From Dipylidium caninum (Eukaryota > Platyhelminthes > Cestoda > Cyclophyllidea > Dipylidiidae): 64,000 nucleotides of DNA. This document shows positions 1 through 11,715 of this stretch, one piece after another. The translations under genes were made by a program, and so were the position numbers. Position 1 is the stretch's first letter. Each line of letters opens with the position of its first letter. The notes under the pieces are model-generated. The model worked only from the letters and a program-made list of their open reading frames with translations. It was not told the origin of the DNA and ran no database searches. Where the stretch lies: assembly GCA_017562135.1 (NCBI GenBank), contig QEYB01001642.1, positions 868,001 to 932,000 of the forward strand, read 5' to 3'.

Positions 1-3000
1 ATTAAGTGACAATCAAATGTTTTATAGAAGAGTTAAATTCAAAGGGAAAAGTAGGTGTAGCACAGCAGACAAGTTGACCACCTCTGAGTACCTAGGAACA
101 TTATTTCAAGCCTTTAAATGGTCAGATGCAAAACATGTGGGTTAATAGGAATGGACTTAAAAACCTGCCAAAATATAACAAAAACTAGGCCTATGATAGC
201 AGCCATTCTTACGAATAATTTCAAAACTAGTAAAAATCATACAGTTCAAGTGCAGGTTTTGAATCTGGTTAGCGCTCAGAATCGGAAAACCAACGTTTAA
301 ACGAACAGAAAGTTTAAAATACCCAATCATAAGTAGCAACCTCAAGGTGATGATGGACTAAGGGGGTGCCAGCAGAACCGAAAGCATTGAACAGAAGCAC
401 ACTAGCTTTTACGACGGAGATAATAGCCGTGAGTCAGTGCGCGTCCACTTTAATGCAAAAATAACCGGGAGTGAATTGTAGCATTGATATGTCAGTTTTT
501 CGTCCCTCTCCCCGACTTTCTCTTTCTCTCTGCCAGTGGGGGCGGTGGTGGGGCGAAAGGAAACTGACGCACCTGCGGCAACGAGGAGGAAGGGGAGAGT
601 GGGCAAACGGGAACACAAGTATGCACAAGCTCACACAGAAAGTCGACATGACGACGCCGAGACATGCGAATGCACCATCTTCGGGTCTGCCAATCAATGT
701 TTGACACACACAACCGCAGCGAAGTCGAGCATTGTGCCAACCCAAGGGATAATGCGGCGTGCCTCACAAAGCGTACGAGCGAGGCACCAACTTCGCAAAC
801 GCACAGCACAAATCCCCTTACAACAATTCATATCTCCTCACAGAATGCTTCATATCTTTAATTTAACAGAAATTACTTGCAGTAAAATCATCTGTGTAAC
901 TAACCACGTTGTTTCTCTCTATTATTGTGATTTTCTGACTAAATAACGTAGGCATTTCAAAACACAATCTCAGAATTCACTTGAAATAAAATGCATCAGT
1001 AACAACCTTATTTATGGGGGCTCAGTTTTAACATTAGTTAGAAAAACGCTCGCAGAACGTATTAGTCGAATGAAGAAAACAAACACTACAGTGGCCACTA
1101 AAAATGAATGAAGAAACACCGCGACAGAAAGATAGCGTTCCGAGCAAGTAAAAACCTACATCATTACTCTATCCTCACCACCGCAACTGAAGCTGAGGGG
1201 CTAAAAAACATGGACTCACTCAATTTAGCCTACTGGAGCTGGAACGAATCGCCCAAAGACACATCCCGCCGTTCCTGTCCTTTAAATTTCTCTCCCCCCA
1301 GTGAATTCCATTAAGCATAGCAGTGCAAAGACGGCCACGTGTAAACACACATTTACAAACGGTTGTCATAAACAGCCAAGTGTTTAATATTGGTCCCTTT
1401 GAAGTTGATAATAGCACCAACGTGACCAGTCAATTTGGACATTCATCGACAATGAAATATTCTAGACCACCCAAGCAGTTACACTTCCTCAGAGATGTTG
1501 ACCATTAACCATAGAATTCTGGTAGAAAATAACCGAATGTCAACCAATGTGAACGAAGATAGACTAAGTCAATAATCCAATAAAACCCAATAAGTCAACA
1601 GATTAATGACAGGAGAAAACCATCAAGACGTGCTCGAATGAGAAATGTTGCTTGAAGTTCAAAAAATGTGCAATTCGCAAAACACACGTTATCTATACGG
1701 TTCGGAAATCCCGTATAACGGAAACGGATAAACTCATACTGCTCTTCCTAAGTGTCCATCAAAAATCACACAGGTAGGGGATTTAATGATGGTAAAAATG
1801 ATTACGGTAATTTCCCAACAGAGGAAGGTATAAAACATTTGGCGAAAGCACAGAGCTACTGAAATAATTTCAGGCGGACCTTTGTTTTAATATTAAATTG
1901 CGCCCGAGTAGCGGTCCGATCGACGTTAAAAAAGAGTTCCGCAGCCATTTCGTAAGCATGACAGCGAGTCCGCAAGACAAGGACTTTGTCTCCAATATCA
2001 AGTTGAAGGCCACGGGAACTCGACTAGAAGAGTTAAAAAACATGAGAGAGGAACCGTGAGAGGTCCCTCAAATTCGAGTGATCCGCAAACGGCTCCGATT
2101 ACTTAGAGCGGTGTAACTAGCCGCTTGTGACCTGAACTTTGAGGCAATTCCTTGGCAAGTCAATAAATATTAAATCTTAAGGAATGGGTGTATGAAAATG
2201 ATAAACAGCCAACTGGCGTTCAGCGTGTGGCAGCGGTAAATAAGAAAATAGGTAAACAGGTAGTGCCAATAAAATTAAATATGCACATCATAACAAATAT
2301 AAAAACGGGCCCCGGGTATAATCCTCAGAATCCCACACGTATTAATTGTAAAAGGGCAATTTTAATAAAGAACCCACCAGTTCGGGCAACTGTATTTCTG
2401 CGACTAAAAATTCTGGGTTCTCTGTATCCGGCACGCCAAACATATTAACATTTGGAGCGGTTGTCCTGGGTCTAAAATGGTTTTAAGTACTTTTTCAATA
2501 TACCTAATCGGCTTTCGTTCTACTTCCTTACTATTACTAGAGATAGTAGCTGAGGGAAACGATATGAGAAATACTTGTTTGGTGAATCCATTTCAATTAT
2601 TGCGGGCCGAGGAATTGTTCGAATATGTTGTTCGTGCAATGTCCCCATGCACTTTTTGTTCTTCAGAACAACCCAATCTTCACAATTTAACAAACGAAAA
2701 AACCCTACCTTTACATAAGGACAAATGGAACTTTGATTCAAGTCCTTCAATTATTACGGTTACCAAAAAGCCCATAAACACTTGAGACGACCTAATTTTT
2801 TCAAGAAATGTTGGGTGTATGATTACATCGTATACCGAACAAGGTTGCCCAGCTAGTTTAAGTGATCATACTTATGTGATAAAACCAACCATTGTCAAGT
2901 TCACAATGAGCCTCACCAATACTCAGAGGAACACGGTAGGGGGCGGTAACTCTTCCTCATTTTCTAACATTGATATCAATGCTTCTTCTGTAATTGCTTC

Positions 3001-6000
3001 TGGAATGGGAACCTACCAATATAGATAGAGGTGGAACTCACCTTATCCGAGGTGCATATATTGGCGAAAACTTTGCTGCCTGAGACGCATTTAAATTTGA
3101 CACATACGCCTGGAACAGGAAAGACAACTGCACTGTCTAGACGGTCCGTACTTTTCGCCTTTTTACAAAATAATCACCCAAGAAAACAAACCTCCTCAAG
3201 CAGGCGTGACAACAGAACATCTGCCGCACTTGCGCCGTCCATTCGGTGGCAAATAGCCTTACGATAAATGTAGTTTCTGCGCGTTGACTGAGGTCATAGC
3301 AATTATTGCCATTCAACACAGCAATATTATTGAGTTCGTACACAATTAAACCATACAATTTACCTATGAAGGAAACATGCACTACTAAACGTAATATTAT
3401 TTAACAAAAATGGTTGCGGCTATACAGGCTGATAATTAAAATGGGAAGATAATAATAAACAGTCCGAACAAGTACTATTGTAATATCGTAAAGTGCAAAG
3501 CAAATCGTCATCTATCAGAATAGAGGCTTAATTTACATTGAAAGACCGCGGTCGCTGCAATCTGCAGTAATAGAGGCTGAACAGCCAGTTTTTATAGTTA
3601 ACTATCATCGCCGTCATATCCTAACGACAATTTGCTGCGTGCTTCTAGTTTACTCAAAGCCTCCATCTTAGATTTGATGATTTTAGTCTTTACTATGATC
3701 AGGAGATGTCTACCACGGAAAGCGAGATATGCATCCGCAAGCAACTCCAACTGAGCATATCAAGAAACAAATGGGTCACTAGGACAAAATTTGTTGTAAA
3801 TTTTTATGCATATTTACTTTTGCGACCAAGTCTTCGTTTCAACACATTCCAGTGAGCTGCAACAGAATTACTAGTACCTCACGAACCTGATCGCAGCAAC
3901 AGAGATAAAATAATTTGATTGTCCTCGTCCCATTGAGTATGCCAATGCTAAACGTGATTAAGGAATTCTAGTAGGCTGTGGAATCGTTTGCATTACAAAC
4001 GTAATTGATGAGTCGACACTTTAGGAACAACGGACTCCTACTCCTCGTGTCCCGTGGGTGCAGTGGCGGATTTTCTTCCTACTTCTATTTACTGTTGGTA
4101 TGTGATTGTTTCAAGACGATGCAGGACATGGTACGATATAATAAGGGCATCGCAAATACACAAATATCCCATTCTGCTACGAACATATGAACAAAATGTT
4201 TCATCCATGTTCCGTAACTAGCTGTAAAAATGCCGGTATGATCCCATGAAGGCACTACGGAAAAGGACATGAATCGAAAAAGTAGTAATGCGGGGATCAT
4301 GATTATTTTAGTGTACGCAAAGGTAGTGACTCGACTTTTTAGGCTTTCGAAATGATTAAGCTGTAGTAGTTTCTCGATAATTTGCCTGTCGAATTTTAAG
4401 GAACAGGATAAAGTGCCAATTACTTGAATGAAACCATTTTAAATTTCACGAAATGCATGTGGCCAAAAAGCTGCACAGGGACAACAAGCCTCGCTTTTGC
4501 ATTAGGTCACACAAAAGCCAAATCACTCAAAGGTTACCCAGAAGGTGATAGGCATCCGAGAAAAACAACTTTTTAGTATCTTACTGAGGCCTATAACTCC
4601 AGTATCTGCTGCATGCGTAATGAAAATGACTATTTAGGATAAATGGGATGGATCGAGTATACAAATAGGTCTGCACACTCTTATACATAGTAAAATGGGT
4701 ATGCAAACTATGTATATGTGCCTTACAACGCTATGGCTTGATTTTTTTGTTTTATTTTTCCAAATTAATAGGACCCATTGAGTGTGCATTCTTGAATAAG
4801 CTGTGGACGCGCCAGTCAGGGTTAGTCGTACGAAAGTTCTCGGGTGAGCTTTTAATTTACAGAGTGTTCCTTTGGTATATATTAATCATAATAATTTGAG
4901 TTTTAGCATTGTTTGATCAGACGGTTCTTATTAGCTCCAATCCTTTAATATTGCAGTTATAAGTAACCCTTACTGCGCTTTCGATGCTTCATAGGCGAAT
5001 TTGCTTTTTTTACTCTGTACTTAAGCATTCTGCTAGATGCTCTTCGTATTTGATGCCCGTTTATGTTCTTACCACAACATAGTCAAGGAGACATGATCTC
5101 ATAAACTCCACGAGACCAGGTCACCAATTTCAGTTTCCATCCTTCCTCCCTATCGAAGTTTTGCTAAAAAATGCTCTTTTTATGTTTTCCTATACGTCAC
5201 TTGCGTTCACTTGTATTCAAATTTATCTCTTAAAGATGACTGACACTCTGAGTGCGCTCCCTTCACTCGGACTTTTTAAGACCAGATTTGGTTCCGCTAA
5301 GTCCTGTGCAGGGTTTAATGTTTTCACGTTTACTTGTTCCCAATCTATGCGTAACGCATCATATATAAGACTGTATCTTCGAGTCAATTACAGCGTCGTC
5401 CATATCAACGGTGCGCTAGCACACATCTCCGGTTACACTACCTGCTTCACTTTCACGGGTCCCATTTTGTTTTTTTTCTGGACTTCAAGTACTTGTATTT
5501 TACTGTTATTTTCACTATAAACTGCAATTATGTGCAACTTTTAGCATGGGAAGACCGATTGTTGACTATCTTTTGATATCGCGAGTGTTGAAATTCCGAC
5601 TTCATTTCTTCAAAGTGCCTTATTTATGTGTGTACTCGGTGGAAAAATGCCATACATAGCTCATGGATAAGTAAATGGTACTTGTAAGAAAAATAAACTG
5701 CACCGCTTTAATTTTGCGATTTTATATAGAAAGATGTCATTTACCTATTTGTTATCACCAGTTTTTTTCTTATACCTGTATTATCTATAGGCAGAAACCT
5801 CTACATGAAATCACGGGTTGCAATTAATTAATTAACTTCATCTCCACTACAAAATCGTCTATAAATATCTATGCTTGTTTATACCATCAGCGACGATTTC
5901 TAGAGGGAATTTGATATTACTATGAGAACGTTACGGAGAAGGTAGATGGTAGAAATTTTGGAAAAGCATCGGTTATTGTACTATAAACTTTCCTGGACAT

Positions 6001-7392
6001 TGGCCAATACTAACGTACACATGCATGAGGTGTTTTGATTGCAAAACCACCTTATTAGTTATATTCATTGTCTCATCAATTGTATTATCTCATTTAGACA
6101 ATTGCTTGAGATTCTGATGCTTCCTTGTGTAGCATTAGACCTTTTTATTGAATTGTTCAGAGTTCTTTAGAACCACTCCCTGCATAAGTTCGTTTGTGTT
6201 TTTTTAGTGTTTTCGCGCATTCTTTGACGCACGGAGTATAATTCCAACTTTTATTCATTTCTTGACCCAAGGAGTTTACATTAATGATTCTTGTTGGTTA
6301 ATTATTAGCTAATGTAGTTTCTCACTAGGAAATAGATGCAAATAGTTTGCTGTGGTCAGAACATTTGTATATCCTTATGCTAAGAGTCCAAGTTTGCTCT
6401 AAAATTAGACACTTGTCATTGCGCAGCTTTATGCTAATACATTTGACATTTCTACTTATCCCACCTGATTTATCCACGTATAAACCCCGTAGAAGCTATG
6501 CTAATCCATGTTCCCGATTTTTAAGTTGATATATATCTTCAAAATAGCAAATAACCTTTTTTATGAATGGTTGAAGCTCATTATTTACCTTCTGAAAGAT
6601 GTTGGCTCTCATTAAGCTATACGCATGTTTTGAATGGATCCTATTTTTGCATTGTAATAGGTGTATGTCACAAGACACTGCGTCTTCCTGTGTTACTAAA
6701 GGCAATACGATGGTGCTGAATTCTATTGGATAGTTGCCATGTCTAGGTGAACTCTCCCCTTTACCTACATCGCGCACTACAATAGATGGGTAACGGTTAA
6801 GGAATAGAGGACAGTGCTGCAGAAGTGTCTTATTAAATTGACCTGTTGTGGCGTATTCTCGCCTCTTGGTCATCCGTTTTCCTAGGCTTTTTGTTATTAT
6901 GTCATCTATTTGGCACGGAACCCGTCTTCTTGATACCTCTACTACCGCCCATGATTTCTTATAGATGAGTGTTTTCAACTAATGCATTAAGCAATCCTCT
7001 AAGCGCTGGTAATTTAGACAAAATCGCACCTCTGAAATTATTCTTAAATACCACTTTCTGGCTTATTCTGTTTTATACTCTTGAAAGAAATCAGAGACGC
7101 TGACCATTGCCTGCATTTTTTTGTTTTGCGGCGCCATTATTATATGTTTTCGGTAAATAGCAGGTGTAGACATAAACATTTTCAGGGTTTCGGTAGGCTT
7201 CTAACTTTTCCAGTTCTTGTCTCACTTCTGATTAAAATTTGTAACCATTAATTTCGATAAATTATTTACATCGTCAGCAATATCTTTTAAAGCTTGTCTT
7301 TGTTCCTTAGCACTGTTGTCTAGCCTTGTCATTTTAGCTAAAATGTTGTCTAAAGTACTTGATTTTTACATATTTTTGTCAAGATCATTTTA
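1..7392. other. AT-rich region without a recognised gene
   Basis: No reading frame here resembles a known family. The left 2.5 kb is mostly A-rich on the plus strand, and from about 4.75 kb to the CBL start it is T-rich. Elsewhere in this window T-richness marks the sense strand of introns, so the right part may be a 5' UTR intron or promoter region of CBL, and the left part may belong to a leftward unit that continues outside the window. A GC-richer patch lies at about 410-800. The longest unexplained frame is a 160-codon minus-strand frame at 6496-6978. It has no recognisable domain, and a frame of that length can arise by chance in this much sequence. Confidence 0.5.
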
Positions 7393-9240
7393 ATGAACCG
7401 AGCAAAAACTCGAAAATTGACAGCCAACTCGAGAGATCTCCCCTTCCGATCAGCAACAAACTCCAGATTGAATTCCTCTTACCCTGGCGACTCTCCCATG
7501 CGCTCAAAATTTCTACACAGTTGCCCACCTCGGCCCAATAAGAAGACAGTGGAGCTCGTGAATCGTCGTTTAGAGAAACTTGTTAATCTCTGCCGAGATC
7601 CCCGAGTGGTTCTACGAAATAGTCCACCTTACCTCCTCGATATTCTCCCCGATATTTCCGACAAACTTAAGCACATCATGTATGCATATCAGGGATCTCT
7701 TGACGAGCTTTTCAATTCCCTATACTTCCAAGTATTTTTGTACAATCTTGTGGAAAAGTGCGAGCTCACCTTAAAATTGTTCCAAGAAGCAAAGGATAAG
7801 ATGTATGACGATCACTCGGAGCCTCGGCGACGGCTCACCAAGTACTCCCTCATCCTCTCTCATATTCTGAAGGACCTTGAAGCCCTCTTTCCCAATGACA
7901 GATACGCTCCAGAGACTTTCCGAATCACCAAGAAAGAGGCTGCTGATTGGTGGCGTGAAAATTTTTGCGAGGCATCCGTAATTCCTTGGGACCTATTTTA
8001 CACTCGACTCTTTGCCACCTTTGGACCCTTGGAACATCACGAAGCACGAGAGCTGCAGAACACCATTGACCTAACTTGCAATTGCTACGTCTCCGTTTTC
8101 GAGTTCGACGTTTTTGTCCGTCTTTTTCAGCCCTGGACAAATGTTCTCGAAACCTGGAGGTCACTCACTATACGCCACGCCGGCTACATGGCCTTCATGA
8201 CTTATGACGAGGTGAAGGCGGTACTGAAGAATTTTAGGAATTATCCAGGCCCAGGCAGCTACGTTTACCGTCTGTCCTGCACCAAGTTGGGTCAGTGGGC
8301 CATCGGATATATTACTGAAAATCTGCGTATTTTACAGACAATTATACAAAACAAGTCGCTTGCTCAAGCTCTCCTTGACGGTGAGCGTGATGGTTTCTAC
8401 CTCTACCCTAATGGAGAACTCAGTCAGTCTGTGAATTTGACCCCTCTGGTGCATAATATTACCCAAACTCGCATTCAAGTCTCCGAAGAGCAGCATCAAC
8501 TCTACTGGCGTATAGGATCTACCTTCGAGGTGTGCAAAATATGTACGGAGAATAACAAGAACATCAGACTGGAGCCCTGTGGCCACTTACTCTGTAAGAC
8601 GTGTCTCCTTAGTTGCCAAAACGCTGGCAATGGTCAGACGTGTCCTTTCTGTCGCTTGGAAGTTAAGTCAACGGAGGAAGTCGTCATCGACCCATTTATT
8701 CCGCCGGCTGACGATAATGCAGCCAGGCACTCCTTGGCGGAGGTAGCTGTGGAGGAGGAGGAAGAGCGGGAGCGAGAAGACGACGATGATGGGGAAAGGC
8801 TTGAAATGGAGTTTGATAGGAGAGGCAGCGAAAGCAGCGATTTTCGCTTCCCCGACAAGTAAGCTGGTGCGGTTGTTGTTAGCCGACCTTTCGTCCCTAT
8901 TTCAACTGACATTGTTTTCTTGTCTAGCTCGGCGGAGAACACATATGGGGGTGAAGGGAACGTAGTAGTTTCCCCACAAAGTCAGAGGGATGTCTGCTCA
9001 TGTTGTTCCCGCACTGTGTGTATCCGAGTGAGGCCTGATGAAGCGTCCAGTTCCATCTCCGAGGAAGTGCAGGCATTCGTCGACGACACGACGGCATTTA
9101 TGCAAAGGAGCGATGTCGCCGGTGTAGATCTGGAGGGCCCGCCTCTGACGACTGAGGTGGCTCGACAGCTGCTAGAAGTCTGTGATGGTAACGCAGATAT
9201 AGCCGCACGTGTCTGGCGCCACTTTATCCCACGATCGTGA
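7393..9240 (+). CDS. CBL: CBL family RING E3 ubiquitin ligase
   Basis: CBL proteins bind phosphotyrosine on activated receptor tyrosine kinases and ubiquitinate them. Two exons are seen, 7393-8858 and 8928-9240; the 69-nt intron is GTAAGC...TCTAG and splits an AAC codon, giving 592 residues. Domain order is four-helix bundle (about 48-175), EF-hand (DLTCN motif near 227), divergent SH2 with phosphotyrosine-binding Arg293 (YRLSCTKLGQW), linker with conserved Tyr371, and RING with C381, C384, C396, H398, C401, C404, C417 and C420. An acidic tail and a UBA-like segment close the protein. It is short beside vertebrate c-Cbl (about 900) and near nematode SLI-1 in length; no long proline-rich region is seen. 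The RING residue matching human Trp408 is Cys408 (see findings). The ATG at 7393 is the first in its frame after TGA at 7360. A good acceptor at 7382-7383 sits just upstream. Confidence 0.93.
8859..8927 (+). other. CBL intron, 69 nt
   Basis: GTAAGC donor at 8859 and TTGTCTAG acceptor ending at 8927. The exon before leaves two bases and the exon after supplies one, so the joined frame runs into the UBA-like segment without a stop. Reading through the donor would stop at once (TAA at 8860-8862), so splicing is needed for the carboxyl terminus. Confidence 0.85.
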
Positions 9241-11715
9241 TATCAACGCTATCTGTGCTCTTTTCTCCTTTATTGCTCAATAGTTGATATTTTTTTATGT
9301 CCGCTACACGTTCCCCAAATTGTAAATGGTAACGTTTCGACGCTAGTTTATAAGGTGTGTAATTCTCTTCACCTCTCCCATTTTTTTCTGGTGCATTATC
9401 CGTCTCTCTCTCCTTTTTTCCCTTCCCCCCGCCCTCTTTCACCGTCTCTGTTAATTTAATTTAAAAATCCAAATAGAAGTCTTCTTTGGTGAGGAGAGCA
9501 TTCGTAGCCTCCCTTGCTTTGGCGAATTTTTACGAATGGTAGAGGGAATATCCCGTTTCTTATTACTCGTTCGGTGTGTCCCATTTGAGACACAGCATCG
9601 AATGGGTCTTACGTGAGCATGAATACATTCAGAATTGGGATAAATTGCTCTCAAATGTCACGCTTAATGTGTTGTGGAGGCAACTCGGTGATAGTAGAAA
9701 TCACTAAGGTAGGAGTGTTTGCTGAATCGGCGGCACGAAGTCTTTAAATAGGACTTAGTACAGGGGTCGGCTATGACATCGGAATCCTCTATTCTCTGTT
9801 CTTTCAACTCCATTGCGTTGTTGAATGTGCGTTTCACAAGTCTTATTCCTTATGCCATTCACGTTAGCAGTGCGGCGGGCAGACCCTCGAGTGCTCTCCG
9901 TCCTCGGGGTGGGCACTGCCTTTGGCGGGCAGTGAACTTGAGGGATCTGCCAAGTCCGCATCGGGGCCAGCTGTCTCTGGGGGCGGTTCCTCTGCACCAA
10001 GGCCTGACCCTTTTCCCAGCAGGCTCCGTGGCGATTTTTCCTCCTTTGAGGTGGCGTTGGCGGAGGCGAGTAAAAAGTGAGGTCGCAGACCACTTTAATC
10101 GAATGTTCATATGGAGTTTGGCTGATTCATAAATAGACTCAACCTCGGCTCGATTGTGTGAGTTATGCATTGCACACGAAGATCAGGTCGGCAGTGTTTA
10201 CGCACAGCAAAAGGACCGTGTGTGGGTAATTTATTTCGCGGAGTGCGCCAGGCATCCGTCGGGCCTGCGGTTGCCACGCGGCTTCGAACAGGGTAGTCGC
10301 AGTGCGGAACCAGCTTGCGTGTTTCAGCTTCTATGACACGATTTATAAGCCAGACAGTTGTAAAATTGCATTCAACGCGAGCAACGGTGCACTGCTACCG
10401 GGAGCAGCACGAGCAGGGGGAGACGGGCACCTTGCTGCGCCCAGTCCTGGCGTCTCGCTGTGGTCGACAACGGCCACCCGACTGGTTCTCGACGCAGGTT
10501 CAGTCCTTCGCCTGGGTGGTCAACTCCTTTATCTTTCTCAGTGAGTAGCGAGTGCCATAGCTTCGAGTGCGCACACGGCGCTCTTAGATCCAACAGAAAT
10601 GCACTTAACTTGAAGTCAAGAGGATGCGGCTACCCACCCCTGGTGCGCCGAGCTGTCATTGAAAGCTCTCCACCTTTAGCTTGCGAAGGTGAATTACGCT
10701 TCTCGTAGGTTAGGAGGTCGGTCATTCCGCAGGTGACTTGGCACTTTATCCACCGCCAACAGCCACTTAACGTGAGAACACCCAAAACTTGCTTGTCATT
10801 CTGGTTACCAACATCGTCGGATGCTGAAGAGAATCAATTCACCCACGCGAACAGGACCACGATCCGACTTCACGAAGACAAGTGAACTTGGCAAGATGAA
10901 CATGTTCACGGTGCGAGAAGACAAGGGCCCTGACCACTCCTCCAGCGGACCCAACGCTGTCAATCTTGACAGGAACTGTCCGCGTCACCCGAGTAAACAG
11001 TTTCGCCTCCTCGCCTTTACTCAACAGTTCATGTCTACAATTAAGGCGATAGGGGGGGGTCTCTCACCCGTAAGACAACAAACTGCGCCAAGTTCCGGAA
11101 TAAGTCCCCATCACTTTGTTGCGCGGCGTACCTCGAGGCCTCAAATCTGGCGCGGTACCTTGGACCTTAAGACGAAAAATTTGGCTCGCTAATGTGGCAG
11201 ACCTTCCGGGCAGTGTACGAACGGGCTGTCGAGAGAAACATCGGTCAAGAAAGGGAATCGACTGAGGTGATGGTTTCGGCGGAGTGGAGACAAAGTACTC
11301 TCGAATGGCATCGTCTACAGACATCGCACTCCGTTGAGTTTGCGACACAACTGAGAGCAGATACTTCTGGCCAATTGGTTCAAGTAGTTAACTTTAGACG
11401 GATAAGGTGATCACAGACGACATTGCACCATGCTTAGACCCTGCAGGTAATCAGTGTGTCTCAAGGCACTATTTGTCGCAACAGTAGAATCTGCAACATC
11501 AATGAATAAACCGGCTTCGGCACAAGGCCCCCCTTGCATTTCTATTTCCTGGAAGGCCCCTGATTAACATTTCTACGACGTAAGGAGCTCAGATGGTCCC
11601 ACACGGATGTCAGACGAAGGTCTTCCGACAGGAATGAGAGAGGACAAATAGTGAGGGCCGAAAAAAGCGCCAATTGAAGAGAAAGTGAGGAGGGAAGAAG
11701 AAAGAAGGGGTACGA
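9241..11715. other. Convergent 3' region between CBL and COPA
   Basis: This holds the 3' ends of CBL (plus) and COPA (minus). 9241-9460 is T- and pyrimidine-rich and probably CBL 3' UTR. 9850-10620 is GC-rich and carries overlapping open frames on both strands with no recognisable family. One plus-strand stretch at about 10326-10541 lies between a TTTCAG acceptor-like site and a GTGAGT donor-like site. It could be an exon of an unrecognised gene, but nothing in its translation identifies it. A run of eight G lies at 11051-11058. Confidence 0.45.

Noticed and set aside
6496..6978. 160-codon minus-strand frame
   Set aside because: No domain, no splice partners, and expected roughly once by chance in a window of this size.
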